From assembly GCA_002429595.1 (NCBI GenBank), contig DJAM01000055.1, positions 1 to 22,008 of the forward strand: a stretch of 22,008 nt of DNA, in the 5' to 3' direction. Below are positions 15,526-22,008 of this stretch, in pieces. The stretch's first letter is position 1. Each line of letters starts with the position of its first letter. Source of the stretch: Coxiellaceae bacterium UBA6002. GTDB taxonomy: Bacteria > Pseudomonadota > Gammaproteobacteria > UBA6002. The position numbers were made by a program, and so were the translations under genes. The notes under the pieces were generated by a model. The model made no database searches. It was not told where the DNA came from and saw only the letters and a program-made list of their open reading frames with translations.

Positions 15526-16662
15526 CTAATCTTCTGCCTCTTGATTCATTTTTCTGATATGGTCACGCATTATTTTTCGTCGTAACAAACCACCAGGATC
15601 ATCTGGAATTTGTTGTAACCATTGATCAGTATCTGCATCTAATTGCTTTTGTTTCGCAGCATAACCTCCTTCTTTATCTTTCTCCTCCTTTGCCATTGAA
15701 CCTTGAGTCATTGGTGAGTTACTTAACATTGGATTACTATTATCTTGTTGGCCTGGTTGTTGCTGAGGTTGCTGCTCAGCAGGCTGATCACCTCCTTTCG
15801 TACCTGATTTTTCTTGCTTTTGCTCTTGCGAAGGAGAGTTATTAGGAAGATTTCCGCCTTGTTGCGGAGCATTATTGCCATTATTTTCTGGTTTTCCCTG
15901 ATCTTTTTTATCGCCCGGTTTGTTATTTTTATCTTTGTCCTTACCTTGATCATCTTTCTTATCTTGATCACTCCCTTCTTTATTCGATTGGTTTTTGTTT
16001 TCGCCGTTGTTATTCCCTTTATTATTTCCTTTATCATCACCATCATCATTGTTAGGTGGCTGCTTATCAGAGTTAGCATTTTGATTTTTGCTCTGCGGTG
16101 AATTTTGCTGATCGTCTTTATTGTCTTTTTGGTCTTTATTATTTTGTTGATCTTTGTTGTTATCTTTATTCTGGTCATCTTTTTTCTGATCTTTCTTATC
16201 TTTATTCTTATCCTTGTCTTTATCTTTTTGGTTATCCTTTTTATCTTTTTGCTTGTCTTTGGGTTTCTTTTTTTCTTGTTCTAGCAATTTCTTGACGATT
16301 TCGCGATTGTAAACGGCATCGGCCATATTAGGAGATTGCTCCAAAGCTTTATCATAAGAAGCAATTGCTTCTTCATACTTTCCCTGTAAAGCCAACGCGT
16401 TACCCATATTGTAATTACTGGTCGCATCATTTTTTTGGCCGAAAGCTTCTTGTGCCTGCGTATAATTTTGTGACTTATAGTTTGCTACCGCTTGCCAATC
16501 TCCAGATTCAAATGTTTTTGCTGCCACATCGGCTTTTCCTGATTTCAGAAGACGCATACCTTGTTGATCTTTTCTTAGCCACCAATCCCGCCAAGCGCCA
16601 TGGCAAAGACCAATATTCAGTAACAAACTAAAAAATAAAAAAATCCGAAGAATACGCTTCAT
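15526..16662 (-). CDS. batC: BatC-type TPR protein with long K/D/N/Q low-complexity region
   Basis: The 378-aa protein starts with a signal peptide (about 1-22, ending LCHG before AWRDWWLRKDQQG, a start typical of gammaproteobacterial Bat TPR proteins), then two to three TPR units (about 45-115, including YNMGNALALQGKYEEAIASY). Residues about 130-325 are almost only Lys, Asp, Asn, Gln, Gly, Glu, Ser and Pro, a highly charged disordered stretch. The C-terminus returns to a conserved motif, DQWLQQIPDDPGGLLRRKI (about 346-364), found in this family. The product is probably periplasmic and binds other Bat proteins. It starts 4 bases after the batB stop and abuts batD. Because the region is A-rich on the coding strand, open frames appear opposite and beside it; these are not genes. 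Confidence 0.9.
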   Translation of the reverse strand: MKRILRIFLFFSLLLNIGLCHGAWRDWWLRKDQQGMRLLKSGKADVAAKTFESGDWQAVANYKSQNYTQAQEAFGQKNDATSNYNMGNALALQGKYEEAIASYDKALEQSPNMADAVYNREIVKKLLEQEKKKPKDKQKDKKDNQKDKDKDKNKDKKDQKKDDQNKDNNKDQQNNKDQKDNKDDQQNSPQSKNQNANSDKQPPNNDDGDDKGNNKGNNNGENKNQSNKEGSDQDKKDDQGKDKDKNNKPGDKKDQGKPENNGNNAPQQGGNLPNNSPSQEQKQEKSGTKGGDQPAEQQPQQQPGQQDNSNPMLSNSPMTQGSMAKEEKDKEGGYAAKQKQLDADTDQWLQQIPDDPGGLLRRKIMRDHIRKMNQEAED

Positions 16663-16666
16663 ATAT

Positions 16667-17578
16667 TTATAAGTAACCTCTTCGAAATGCCAAAACAGCT
16701 AAGGGTAACAACATAAAAACAAACCACCGCCCATCATCGTGCCAAAAACGACCTTTCTCATCGCTACGTTTTAAGTTTGACCATGTTTTAATTTTAGTCT
16801 GAGCCAGGAGTTGATTAATGTCTTTATTGTTTGGCGCTAACGGTATGACTTTGCCATCACCCGCTTGCGCGACTTCTTTGAAAATAGGATCGTTATTAGG
16901 AGAGTCAGAGATATTTAAAATATTTAATCGATAACCTTCTGAAGCAAGTGATTTTGCAGTCTCAATTGTACTATCTGCATTACTGATCTTATCAGTCAAT
17001 AAAATAATATTTCCCGAATTAATACCGGCTTGTTTAAATAATTTACCTGCTTCTTTCAAACCTACTGCGGTGTCATCATTAAAGGTCGGCATAATACCAG
17101 GGTCTAAAGAAGGTACGAAATTAGCAATAGTCCGATTGTCTTCTGTCAACGGAGAAATCACATGTGCTTCATCAGTATAAACCACGAGTCCCGATAGGCC
17201 TTCTTTTTGACTATTTAAATAATCCAGCATTTTAAAACGAGCACGATCTATTTTGGTAGCTGTTCCAATTTTGTCAGACATTGATGGCGTTAAATTGAGC
17301 ACCAAAATTGTACCCTGTGAGGCTCGATAAATGGGTTGTGTTTCCTGATGCCAGCTTGGACCTGCGAGAGCGAAGATGGATAATAGTGAACCTAACAATA
17401 ATAACAGTATGGGGACATTAACTTGGTGCTTAGGTTGTACTAACAATTCTTTTAATAAATGACTGTCACATACTTTATGCCAATTATCGACTATGTTTTG
17501 CCGACTTAACCGCCAACATAAATAGCAAATTGGAATTATGGCTAAAAACCAATAAGGTCTTAAAAAATGCAATTCCAT
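16667..17578 (-). CDS. batB: BatB-type VWA protein with altered metal-site motif
   Basis: A membrane-anchored von Willebrand factor A protein of 303 aa: hydrophobic segments near 8-23 and 54-73, a VWA domain at about 88-265, and a C-terminal membrane segment (WFVFMLLPLAVLAF, 285-298). The metal-ion-dependent adhesion site normally reads DxSxS; here it reads NLTPS (Asn95, Thr97, Ser99), so the first Asp is Asn, while the later Asp196 (LLTDK) is kept. Metal binding may be weak or lost. The ATG at 17576-17578 lies 8 bases after the batA stop. It is the second VWA protein of the operon and probably partners BatA (inference). Confidence 0.9.
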   Translation of the reverse strand: MELHFLRPYWFLAIIPICYLCWRLSRQNIVDNWHKVCDSHLLKELLVQPKHQVNVPILLLLLGSLLSIFALAGPSWHQETQPIYRASQGTILVLNLTPSMSDKIGTATKIDRARFKMLDYLNSQKEGLSGLVVYTDEAHVISPLTEDNRTIANFVPSLDPGIMPTFNDDTAVGLKEAGKLFKQAGINSGNIILLTDKISNADSTIETAKSLASEGYRLNILNISDSPNNDPIFKEVAQAGDGKVIPLAPNNKDINQLLAQTKIKTWSNLKRSDEKGRFWHDDGRWFVFMLLPLAVLAFRRGYL

Positions 17579-17586
17579 ATCAACTA

Positions 17587-18597
17587 CTACCTAGAAGTAT
17601 TGATCTTAATCAGATCAAATAAATTTGGATATGCTTTGAGTAGCATTTGCGCTAATACTAAGAGAAACGCTATACCCAAGGGCCAATAATATAAAGGTGT
17701 TTTTGGACGAAAGATTTCACTTTCACCCATGCGAGGCTCCATTTTGTTGAGTTGCTCATAGACACTAATTAAGTCTTCTGGATTTTTGGCACGAAAATAA
17801 ATTCCTCGCGTCGCACCTGAGATTTGCTTCAAGGTTTCCTCATCAAGTTCGTATTCACCTGAAACAATTTGTGGTCCTAATAAAGATGGAACAATAACCT
17901 GATTTGAACCCAGACCCACCGTGTAGATGCGGATACCATATTTTGCTGCAATTTTTGCAGCTTCAAGTGGGGAAGCATTGCCTTCGTTATTCACGCCATC
18001 GGTTAGCAGAATAAGAACTTTATTATCGCTTGGATAATTCATGAAATGTTTGATTGCCATTCCGATCGCATCACCAATAGCTGTTTGAGTTCCAGCTAAA
18101 CCAACAGTGGCATCTAGCAACATTGCACGAACTGTTTGCAAATCAAAAGTAAGGGGCGTTTCTAAATAGGCTCTAGAACCAAACAAAATCAAACCTAAAC
18201 GATCACCCGCGCGATCCTTAACGAATTGTTGCGCAACATTTTTAACAACTGACAAACGATCGACAGGTTGACCATTTAATTCCATATCCGGAATTTGCAT
18301 ACTACCGGAAACGTCAATTGCCAAGAGAATATCTCGACCACTACGAGGCAAATTAACAGCCTTACCGATTAACTGTGGCCCTGTTGCTGCAAGTATCAAT
18401 AAAAACCAGGTAAGATATCCCAGTCTTACTTGCCAATTATGTGCCAACAAGCGTTCATTACTCATTGTTCGCAATGACGAAAAGAAAGGAATCTTTAATC
18501 CTGAATCATATTTAACTTTCACGGGTTTTCGATATTTACGATAGAACCACGGTAAAGGTAAAAGTAATAACCACCAAAGGTTTTCAAAATGTATCAT
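17587..18597 (-). CDS. batA: BatA-type VWA membrane protein
   Basis: A 336-aa inner-membrane protein with hydrophobic segments near 7-19 and 58-74, a VWA domain from about 88 to 285, and a C-terminal membrane segment (about 304-321). The metal-site motif is canonical: DVSGS at 95-99, Thr172 in TAIGDAIG and Asp200 in LLTDGVNN. The chosen ATG (18595-18597) overlaps the stop of the preceding gene as ATGA and has GGTGA about 12-16 bases upstream; an in-frame ATG at 18613-18615 would add six residues but has no Shine-Dalgarno. Family knowledge links MoxR and VWA proteins as an ATPase and its partner that load or remodel client proteins. The specific client here is unknown. Confidence 0.93.
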   Translation of the reverse strand: MIHFENLWWLLLLPLPWFYRKYRKPVKVKYDSGLKIPFFSSLRTMSNERLLAHNWQVRLGYLTWFLLILAATGPQLIGKAVNLPRSGRDILLAIDVSGSMQIPDMELNGQPVDRLSVVKNVAQQFVKDRAGDRLGLILFGSRAYLETPLTFDLQTVRAMLLDATVGLAGTQTAIGDAIGMAIKHFMNYPSDNKVLILLTDGVNNEGNASPLEAAKIAAKYGIRIYTVGLGSNQVIVPSLLGPQIVSGEYELDEETLKQISGATRGIYFRAKNPEDLISVYEQLNKMEPRMGESEIFRPKTPLYYWPLGIAFLLVLAQMLLKAYPNLFDLIKINTSR

Positions 18598-19055
18598 AAA
18601 TTCTTTTTCACCCATTCTTTGATTAAATGAAAAAGATCAGACGGAATATGTTCATGTTCCGGTTTATATGGATAAACGATTAATAATCGGCCTGAGCCTT
18701 GAGTGAATTGTGTAGTCGCTGCAGTCTTATCAAGAAATTGTAACCAATCTTCGCCAAACAATCCTGCCACTAATGACCTTGGATAACTCGCTAAGGCAGC
18801 GCGTTTCAATAACACGGAAAGTTCTGCAGCAATATTAATTTTAACTTCATCTTGAAGTTCTAATTCCTGGATGCGTTGCAGAACGATTCTTTTGAGACGA
18901 TGTTTAACAAAGCTGTAGTAAAAAAAATAACTGATCACACCAAGAGTAATTAAAACTAAAGCACTGAGCACATACCAACCCGGCGCTAAAGGCCAGAACG
19001 GCACAGGTGTCGGATAATGAATATCTCGTAATTGTTGTAATAAATCTTGTGGCAT
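18594..19055 (-). CDS. DUF4381 membrane protein of the Bat operon
   Basis: A small inner-membrane protein of 153 aa with the DUF4381 hallmark near its start (LRDIHYPTPVPFWPLAPGWY, about 9-28), one transmembrane segment (about 26-48) and a cytoplasmic helical domain of about 100 residues. Members are found almost only between the DUF58 and VWA genes of MoxR operons; their role is unknown. The ATG at 19053-19055 shares one base with the DUF58 stop (TGATG). A TTG codon directly before it is less likely. The end overlaps batA by 4 bases. These overlaps imply tight translational coupling. Confidence 0.9.
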   Translation of the reverse strand: MPQDLLQQLRDIHYPTPVPFWPLAPGWYVLSALVLITLGVISYFFYYSFVKHRLKRIVLQRIQELELQDEVKINIAAELSVLLKRAALASYPRSLVAGLFGEDWLQFLDKTAATTQFTQGSGRLLIVYPYKPEHEHIPSDLFHLIKEWVKKNL

Positions 19056-19963
19056 CAAAACATCTTCCGCAATAGTACCTGCCTAATAATTTTAGCAAGT
19101 TCATCGTTGGTAGCTAATTCCAACATTTGCATGCCAGTGGCATAACACAATTTTTTCAAGCAATTCACTTTTTGTGCGTAAATTTCACTATAATCAACGC
19201 AAACTTTTTTGCTATAAGTATCTAGCAAGATACTTTGATGTTGGTGGAAATCATGAAATAAGTATCGACCTTGTACAGGTGGACTTTTCTCTAGCGGATC
19301 ATAGATTAATACATTAGTAATATCATGATACTTCGCCAAGTGCTGCAGCTCTTCTTTTAAGGATTCATCTAGATGATAGAAGTCGCTAAATAAAAATATC
19401 AAGCTGCCTGATTTTATCGTATGTTTTAATTTTTTTAGCCCTTGCCCCAACCCCGAATAACTGGCCGGTCCTGGCGCGACAACTTTGACAATATTTTTTA
19501 GTAGTTCGACTAAATTTTGCTTGCCATGACCTGGCGGCAAAATGTGATTAGCCTCTTTCACGAGTAAAGAACCAATACGATCACCATTTTTTAAAGCTGC
19601 CCAAGCAATTAAAGTAGCCGCGTGAGCTGCAGTGACGGATTTATAAGCTACTTTGGTACCAAAAAACATCGTTTCATTTAAATCAAGGATAATATAGACT
19701 GGTCGTTCACGTTCTTGCTGATAAACTTTGGTGTGCGCTTTACCTGTACGAGCTGTCACTGCCCAATTGATACTACGGATATCATCACCAGGTTGATAAA
19801 CTCTATTTTCGACGAAATCCATACCTCGTCCTCGGAAAGGCGACTGATAATTACCGGACTGAATACTGCGTGATGAGTTTGGATGAGGCAGACGAATTTG
19901 TTCTGCTAGATGTCTTAAATTTAACAATTCGTCAAGAGTAACAGATATACCTTGCATATTCAT
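19055..19963 (-). CDS. DUF58 domain protein (MoxR partner)
   Basis: A 302-aa cytosolic protein with the DUF58 signature YQPGDDIRSINWAVTART (56-73), followed by a VWA-like fold starting YIILDLNETM (90-99). The motif is DLNET rather than DxSxS, as is common in DUF58. No transmembrane segment is visible. Members are encoded directly after moxR in most operons of this type and are thought to work with the ATPase. The ATG at 19961-19963 lies 6 bases after the moxR stop; another in-frame ATG (19955-19957) is two codons inside. No strong Shine-Dalgarno is visible, so coupling to moxR is likely. Confidence 0.93.
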   Translation of the reverse strand: MNMQGISVTLDELLNLRHLAEQIRLPHPNSSRSIQSGNYQSPFRGRGMDFVENRVYQPGDDIRSINWAVTARTGKAHTKVYQQERERPVYIILDLNETMFFGTKVAYKSVTAAHAATLIAWAALKNGDRIGSLLVKEANHILPPGHGKQNLVELLKNIVKVVAPGPASYSGLGQGLKKLKHTIKSGSLIFLFSDFYHLDESLKEELQHLAKYHDITNVLIYDPLEKSPPVQGRYLFHDFHQHQSILLDTYSKKVCVDYSEIYAQKVNCLKKLCYATGMQMLELATNDELAKIIRQVLLRKMF

Positions 19964-19969
19964 ACCGAG

Positions 19970-20941
19970 TTAAGGTACAGCGATACGGTTCAGTAATTCA
20001 GTGATAAAGCGATCTGGCGTAACATCTTCAGCTTCTGCTTCAAATGTTAGCAACACTCTGTGACGTAAAACTTCATGGGCAACTGCGTGAATATCTTCTG
20101 GCGCGACATAGTCTCGATCATTTAACCAGGCATGCGCCCTAGCACAACGATCTAAATAAATAGTAGCACGTGGACTTGCACCAAAACGTAACCATTTAAC
20201 TAATTCTTCACCGTAAGGTTTGGGTTGTCGAGTTGCAATAATGAGCTGTATCAAATATTGCTCTAATGCAGGACTAAAGTGTAACTGCATAATTTCTTTC
20301 CGCGCTGCAAAAATATTTTCTTGCGAGATTAATTTAGGTTGGATGATCGTTGTTTGTAATGAGGATCGTGCTAATTGTAAAATTTGTTTCTCTGTATCTG
20401 CAGAAGGATAATTTACTTTCACAAACATAATAAAACGATCAAGCTGTGCTTCAGGTAGTGGATAAGTTCCTTCTTGCTCAATTGGATTTTGAGTTGCCAT
20501 TACTAAAAACAAAGTGGGCAATGGATACGTCATACGACCAATACTAACTTGTTTTTCTGCCATCGCTTCAAGCAAGGCAGATTGCACTTTAGCAGGAGCG
20601 CGATTAATTTCATCCGCTAAAATCAAATTATGAAAAATCGGGCCGTGTTGAAAATGGAATGAACTATCTTGCGGTCGATATATTTCGGTACCCGTCACAT
20701 CTGAAGGCAATAGATCCGGAGTAAATTGAATTCTATGAAAATCACCTTCAATACAAGCTGCGAGCTCTTTAATTGCTGATGTTTTTGCTAGCCCTGGCGC
20801 ACCTTCAACTAATAAATGTCCATCAGCTAAGAGCGCGATAAGCAGTCTTGTGACCAAATTTTCTTGACCCAAGATACGCGTTTGCAAATGAGTCTTTAAG
20901 TTGATAAAGCGGTCATGTATGGTATTGTTGATTTCTAACAT
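19970..20941 (-). CDS. MoxR family AAA+ ATPase
   Basis: The first gene of the Bat operon. The 323-aa AAA+ ATPase has Walker A GAPGLAKT (47-54), Walker B LILADE (106-111) followed by INRAPAKVQSALLEAM, sensor-1 Asn152 in MATQNPIEQEG, and the C-terminal lid with LRFGASPRA. MoxR proteins act as chaperones that activate or assemble VWA-linked complexes, for example methanol dehydrogenase or membrane oxidoreductases. The ATG at 20939-20941 is preceded by CGGAGAA at a good distance. The order moxR-DUF58-DUF4381-batA-batB-batC-batD is complete and all on one strand. A promoter-like sequence lies at 20984-21011. Confidence 0.95.
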   Translation of the reverse strand: MLEINNTIHDRFINLKTHLQTRILGQENLVTRLLIALLADGHLLVEGAPGLAKTSAIKELAACIEGDFHRIQFTPDLLPSDVTGTEIYRPQDSSFHFQHGPIFHNLILADEINRAPAKVQSALLEAMAEKQVSIGRMTYPLPTLFLVMATQNPIEQEGTYPLPEAQLDRFIMFVKVNYPSADTEKQILQLARSSLQTTIIQPKLISQENIFAARKEIMQLHFSPALEQYLIQLIIATRQPKPYGEELVKWLRFGASPRATIYLDRCARAHAWLNDRDYVAPEDIHAVAHEVLRHRVLLTFEAEAEDVTPDRFITELLNRIAVP

Positions 20942-20983
20942 TGTTTTCTCCGATCGCTAGAAGCAGTTCCATTACAATAGATA

Positions 20984-21011
20984 ACTATAACTTAAAAAAT
21001 TAAAACAACAA
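20984..21011 (-). promoter_or_regulatory. Possible promoter of the moxR-bat operon
   Basis: Minus strand: TTGTTG (21006-21011), a 16-base spacer, then TATAGT (20984-20989), about 42 bases before the moxR start codon. The surrounding DNA is very AT-rich, so chance matches are easy and this call is tentative. Confidence 0.4.
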
Positions 21012-21047
21012 TAGAGATTGGCTTTCATTCGTTCCCGCTCCCGCTTG

Positions 21048-21128
21048 CGTTCCCGAATCATACAGACCATATAGAACTTAGTTCCGGATCGCAACTTCTA
21101 TCCAAATTGTCTATTTGATTCGGGAACG
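21048..21128. repeat. 81-base element with perfect 13-bp terminal inverted repeats
   Basis: CGTTCCCGAATCA (21048-21060) and its exact reverse complement (21116-21128) enclose 55 AT-rich bases with no coding potential. A partial direct repeat of the left end (CGTTCCCG, 21030-21037) lies just outside. No target-site duplication is evident. The element lies between moxR and the end of queE, 8 bases from the queE stop codon. It could be a small non-autonomous mobile element or a hairpin-forming repeat ending queE transcription. Confidence 0.75.
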
Positions 21129-21136
21129 AAAAATAT

Positions 21137-21805
21137 CTAATGCCCAGGGACATCACCCCAAACATATTTATGCAATTGTATCTGAAAACGTACAGGTAAA
21201 TTATCTTCTACAATCCAATCTGCTAGTGTGCGATTAGAAATTTGGCCAAACGATGGAGAAAATAAAATCTCACAGCGGTTTGCAATCTCATATTCCACAA
21301 TAACCTTTTTGGCCCAATCGTAATCTTCGCGATTGCAAATGATGAATTTAATCTGATCGTTAGGATTTAAATGATTTAGATTTTCATAATAATTTCGATG
21401 GCATTCTTGAGAACCGGGAGTTTTTAGGTCTACAACTTTTACGACCCGCTGATCAACTTTGGAAATATCCAGTGCACCACTGGTTTCCAAAGAAACCTCA
21501 TACCCTTGATCACATAATCTTGCTAAGAGCGTTAAACTAAGCGGTTGCGCTAAGGGCTCACCCCCGGTGACGGTGACATATTTTGGTTGGTAGCTAGCCA
21601 CTTGATTTAAAATCGCATCAATAGACATCAAGTTACCACCATGAAAGGCATAAGCGGAATCGCAATAGGTGCAACGCAAAGGACACCCGGTTAGACGAAT
21701 AAATGCCGTGGGCCAACCTACTGTTCTTGTTTCACCTTGGAGGGAATAAAAGATCTCTGTGATGCGTATTTGGTCTTTCAATATCTGCTCGTTTTTATTG
21801 CTCAC
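21137..21805 (-). CDS. queE: 7-carboxy-7-deazaguanine synthase QueE
   Basis: A radical-SAM enzyme that rearranges 6-carboxy-tetrahydropterin to 7-carboxy-7-deazaguanine in the queuosine tRNA-modification pathway. The cluster motif is CX3CX2C (Cys41, Cys45, Cys48 in TGCPLRCTYC) and the SAM-binding GGEPLAQP is at 81-88. The 222-aa length matches E. coli (223). The N-terminal ITEIFYSLQGE region is typical. The start is probably GTG at 21803-21805; no ATG precedes the conserved region, and the purine run GGGGGAGGGA just upstream can serve as the Shine-Dalgarno. That run comes from the palindromic repeat at 21807-21829. No other queuosine gene is in the window. Confidence 0.94.
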   Translation of the reverse strand: MSNKNEQILKDQIRITEIFYSLQGETRTVGWPTAFIRLTGCPLRCTYCDSAYAFHGGNLMSIDAILNQVASYQPKYVTVTGGEPLAQPLSLTLLARLCDQGYEVSLETSGALDISKVDQRVVKVVDLKTPGSQECHRNYYENLNHLNPNDQIKFIICNREDYDWAKKVIVEYEIANRCEILFSPSFGQISNRTLADWIVEDNLPVRFQIQLHKYVWGDVPGH

Positions 21806-21806
21806 T

Positions 21807-21829
21807 CCCTCCCCCGCAAGGGGGAAAGG
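21807..21829. repeat. Diverged GC-rich hairpin at the queE start
   Basis: TCCCCC (21810-21815) and GGGGGA (21820-21825) form a 6-bp stem around the loop GCAA. It looks like a degenerate family-B palindrome (compare 3529-3552) and directly abuts the queE start codon, so a folded transcript would hide the ribosome binding site. Confidence 0.6.
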
Positions 21830-21899
21830 CAGAAAAAGAAAGTAGCTCTAATTGTTCTCCGCTAGGCTTCTTTCTTGACTACTTTCCTGTTTTCTTGTT

Positions 21900-21934
21900 C
21901 CCTCCCCGCTTGCGGGAGAGGGCTAGGGTGAGGG
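21900..21934 (-). repeat. Palindromic repeat, family B, copy 2
   Basis: Inverted copy of the unit at 3517-3552: hairpin CCCTCCCCGC / GCGGGAGAGGG followed by CTAGGGTGAGGG. The only clear differences are in the outer hairpin arm. Unlike copy 1, it is not next to a T-run in the matching orientation, so a terminator role is less likely here. Confidence 0.85.
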
Positions 21935-21982
21935 TGCTTTCTAAAACACGCCCCCTCACAAATTTGTACTTTCGAACTTCCT

Positions 21983-22008
21983 GTCATTCCCGCGAAGGCG
22001 GGAATCCA
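21983..22008 (+). repeat. Palindromic repeat at window end, identical to bases 1-26
   Basis: The final 26 bases equal the first 26 in the same orientation, including the 8-bp stem ATTCCCGC/GCGGGAAT. Whether the second half of the paired element follows cannot be seen because the window ends. Confidence 0.95.

Noticed and set aside
15723..16295. Several open frames antisense to or offset within the batC low-complexity region
   Set aside because: They arise because A/T-biased repetitive coding DNA lacks stop codons in other frames. Their products are low-complexity (Ile/Lys or Phe/Ile-rich) with no start signals.
1..22008. CRISPR array
   Set aside because: The GC-rich repeats are palindromic, few and scattered, with no regular spacers and no cas genes.
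1..22008. 22-kb transposon or genomic island flanked by direct repeats
   Set aside because: The content is core (ffh, rpsP operon, queE, tRNA-Lys) with no integrase or transposase. The repeats look like ordinary dispersed intergenic palindromes.

Overview
The window looks like chromosomal DNA from a low-GC (roughly 40 percent, by eye) gammaproteobacterium. Protein resemblances and gene order (ffh, rpsP-rimM-trmD-rplS, an E. coli-like CorB/YpjD pair, a MoxR/Bat operon, QueE) fit the Legionellales / Coxiella-like group. This placement is an inference from family resemblance only. The sequence starts and ends with the same 26-base palindromic repeat in the same orientation, so it is probably a complete contig that stopped at a dispersed repeat.

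Left part (1-4925, all minus strand): ffh, then a repeat-derived terminator and a strong sigma70-type promoter, then the tightly packed ribosomal operon rpsP-rimM-trmD-rplS. That operon is followed with almost no gap by an Ogt-type DNA repair methyltransferase and the folate-dependent Fe-S repair protein YgfZ. Divergent from ffh (5025-7069, plus strand) are a YpjD/CcsA-like membrane protein and a CorB-type DUF21-CBS transporter, which overlap by 4 bases.

Middle: one 1037-residue protein of unrecognised family (7106-10219, plus). It is helical, has several hydrophobic stretches and a Ser/Pro/Thr-rich tail, and is the least explained gene here. It converges on a soluble hybrid histidine kinase (PAS-HisKA-HATPase-REC-Hpt). 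Upstream of the kinase on the minus strand lie a divergent peptide deformylase, a PAP2-family phosphatase and tRNA-Lys(UUU).

Right part (13816-20941, minus): a complete Bat-type operon, moxR - DUF58 - DUF4381 - batA - batB - batC - batD, with junctions from 4-base overlaps to gaps of 8 bases or less. A MoxR AAA+ ATPase, VWA proteins anchored in the inner membrane, a periplasmic TPR protein with a very long charged low-complexity region, and BatD probably form one envelope-associated complex. Beyond it is queE (queuosine/7-deazaguanine synthesis), set between several GC-rich palindromic repeats.

There is no gene-free stretch over 300 bases. The longest gaps are 21806-22008, 20942-21136, 3432-3563 and 12326-12441. 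The first three hold palindromic repeats and/or promoter and terminator signals. In the last I see only AT-rich sequence with no promoter I would call.
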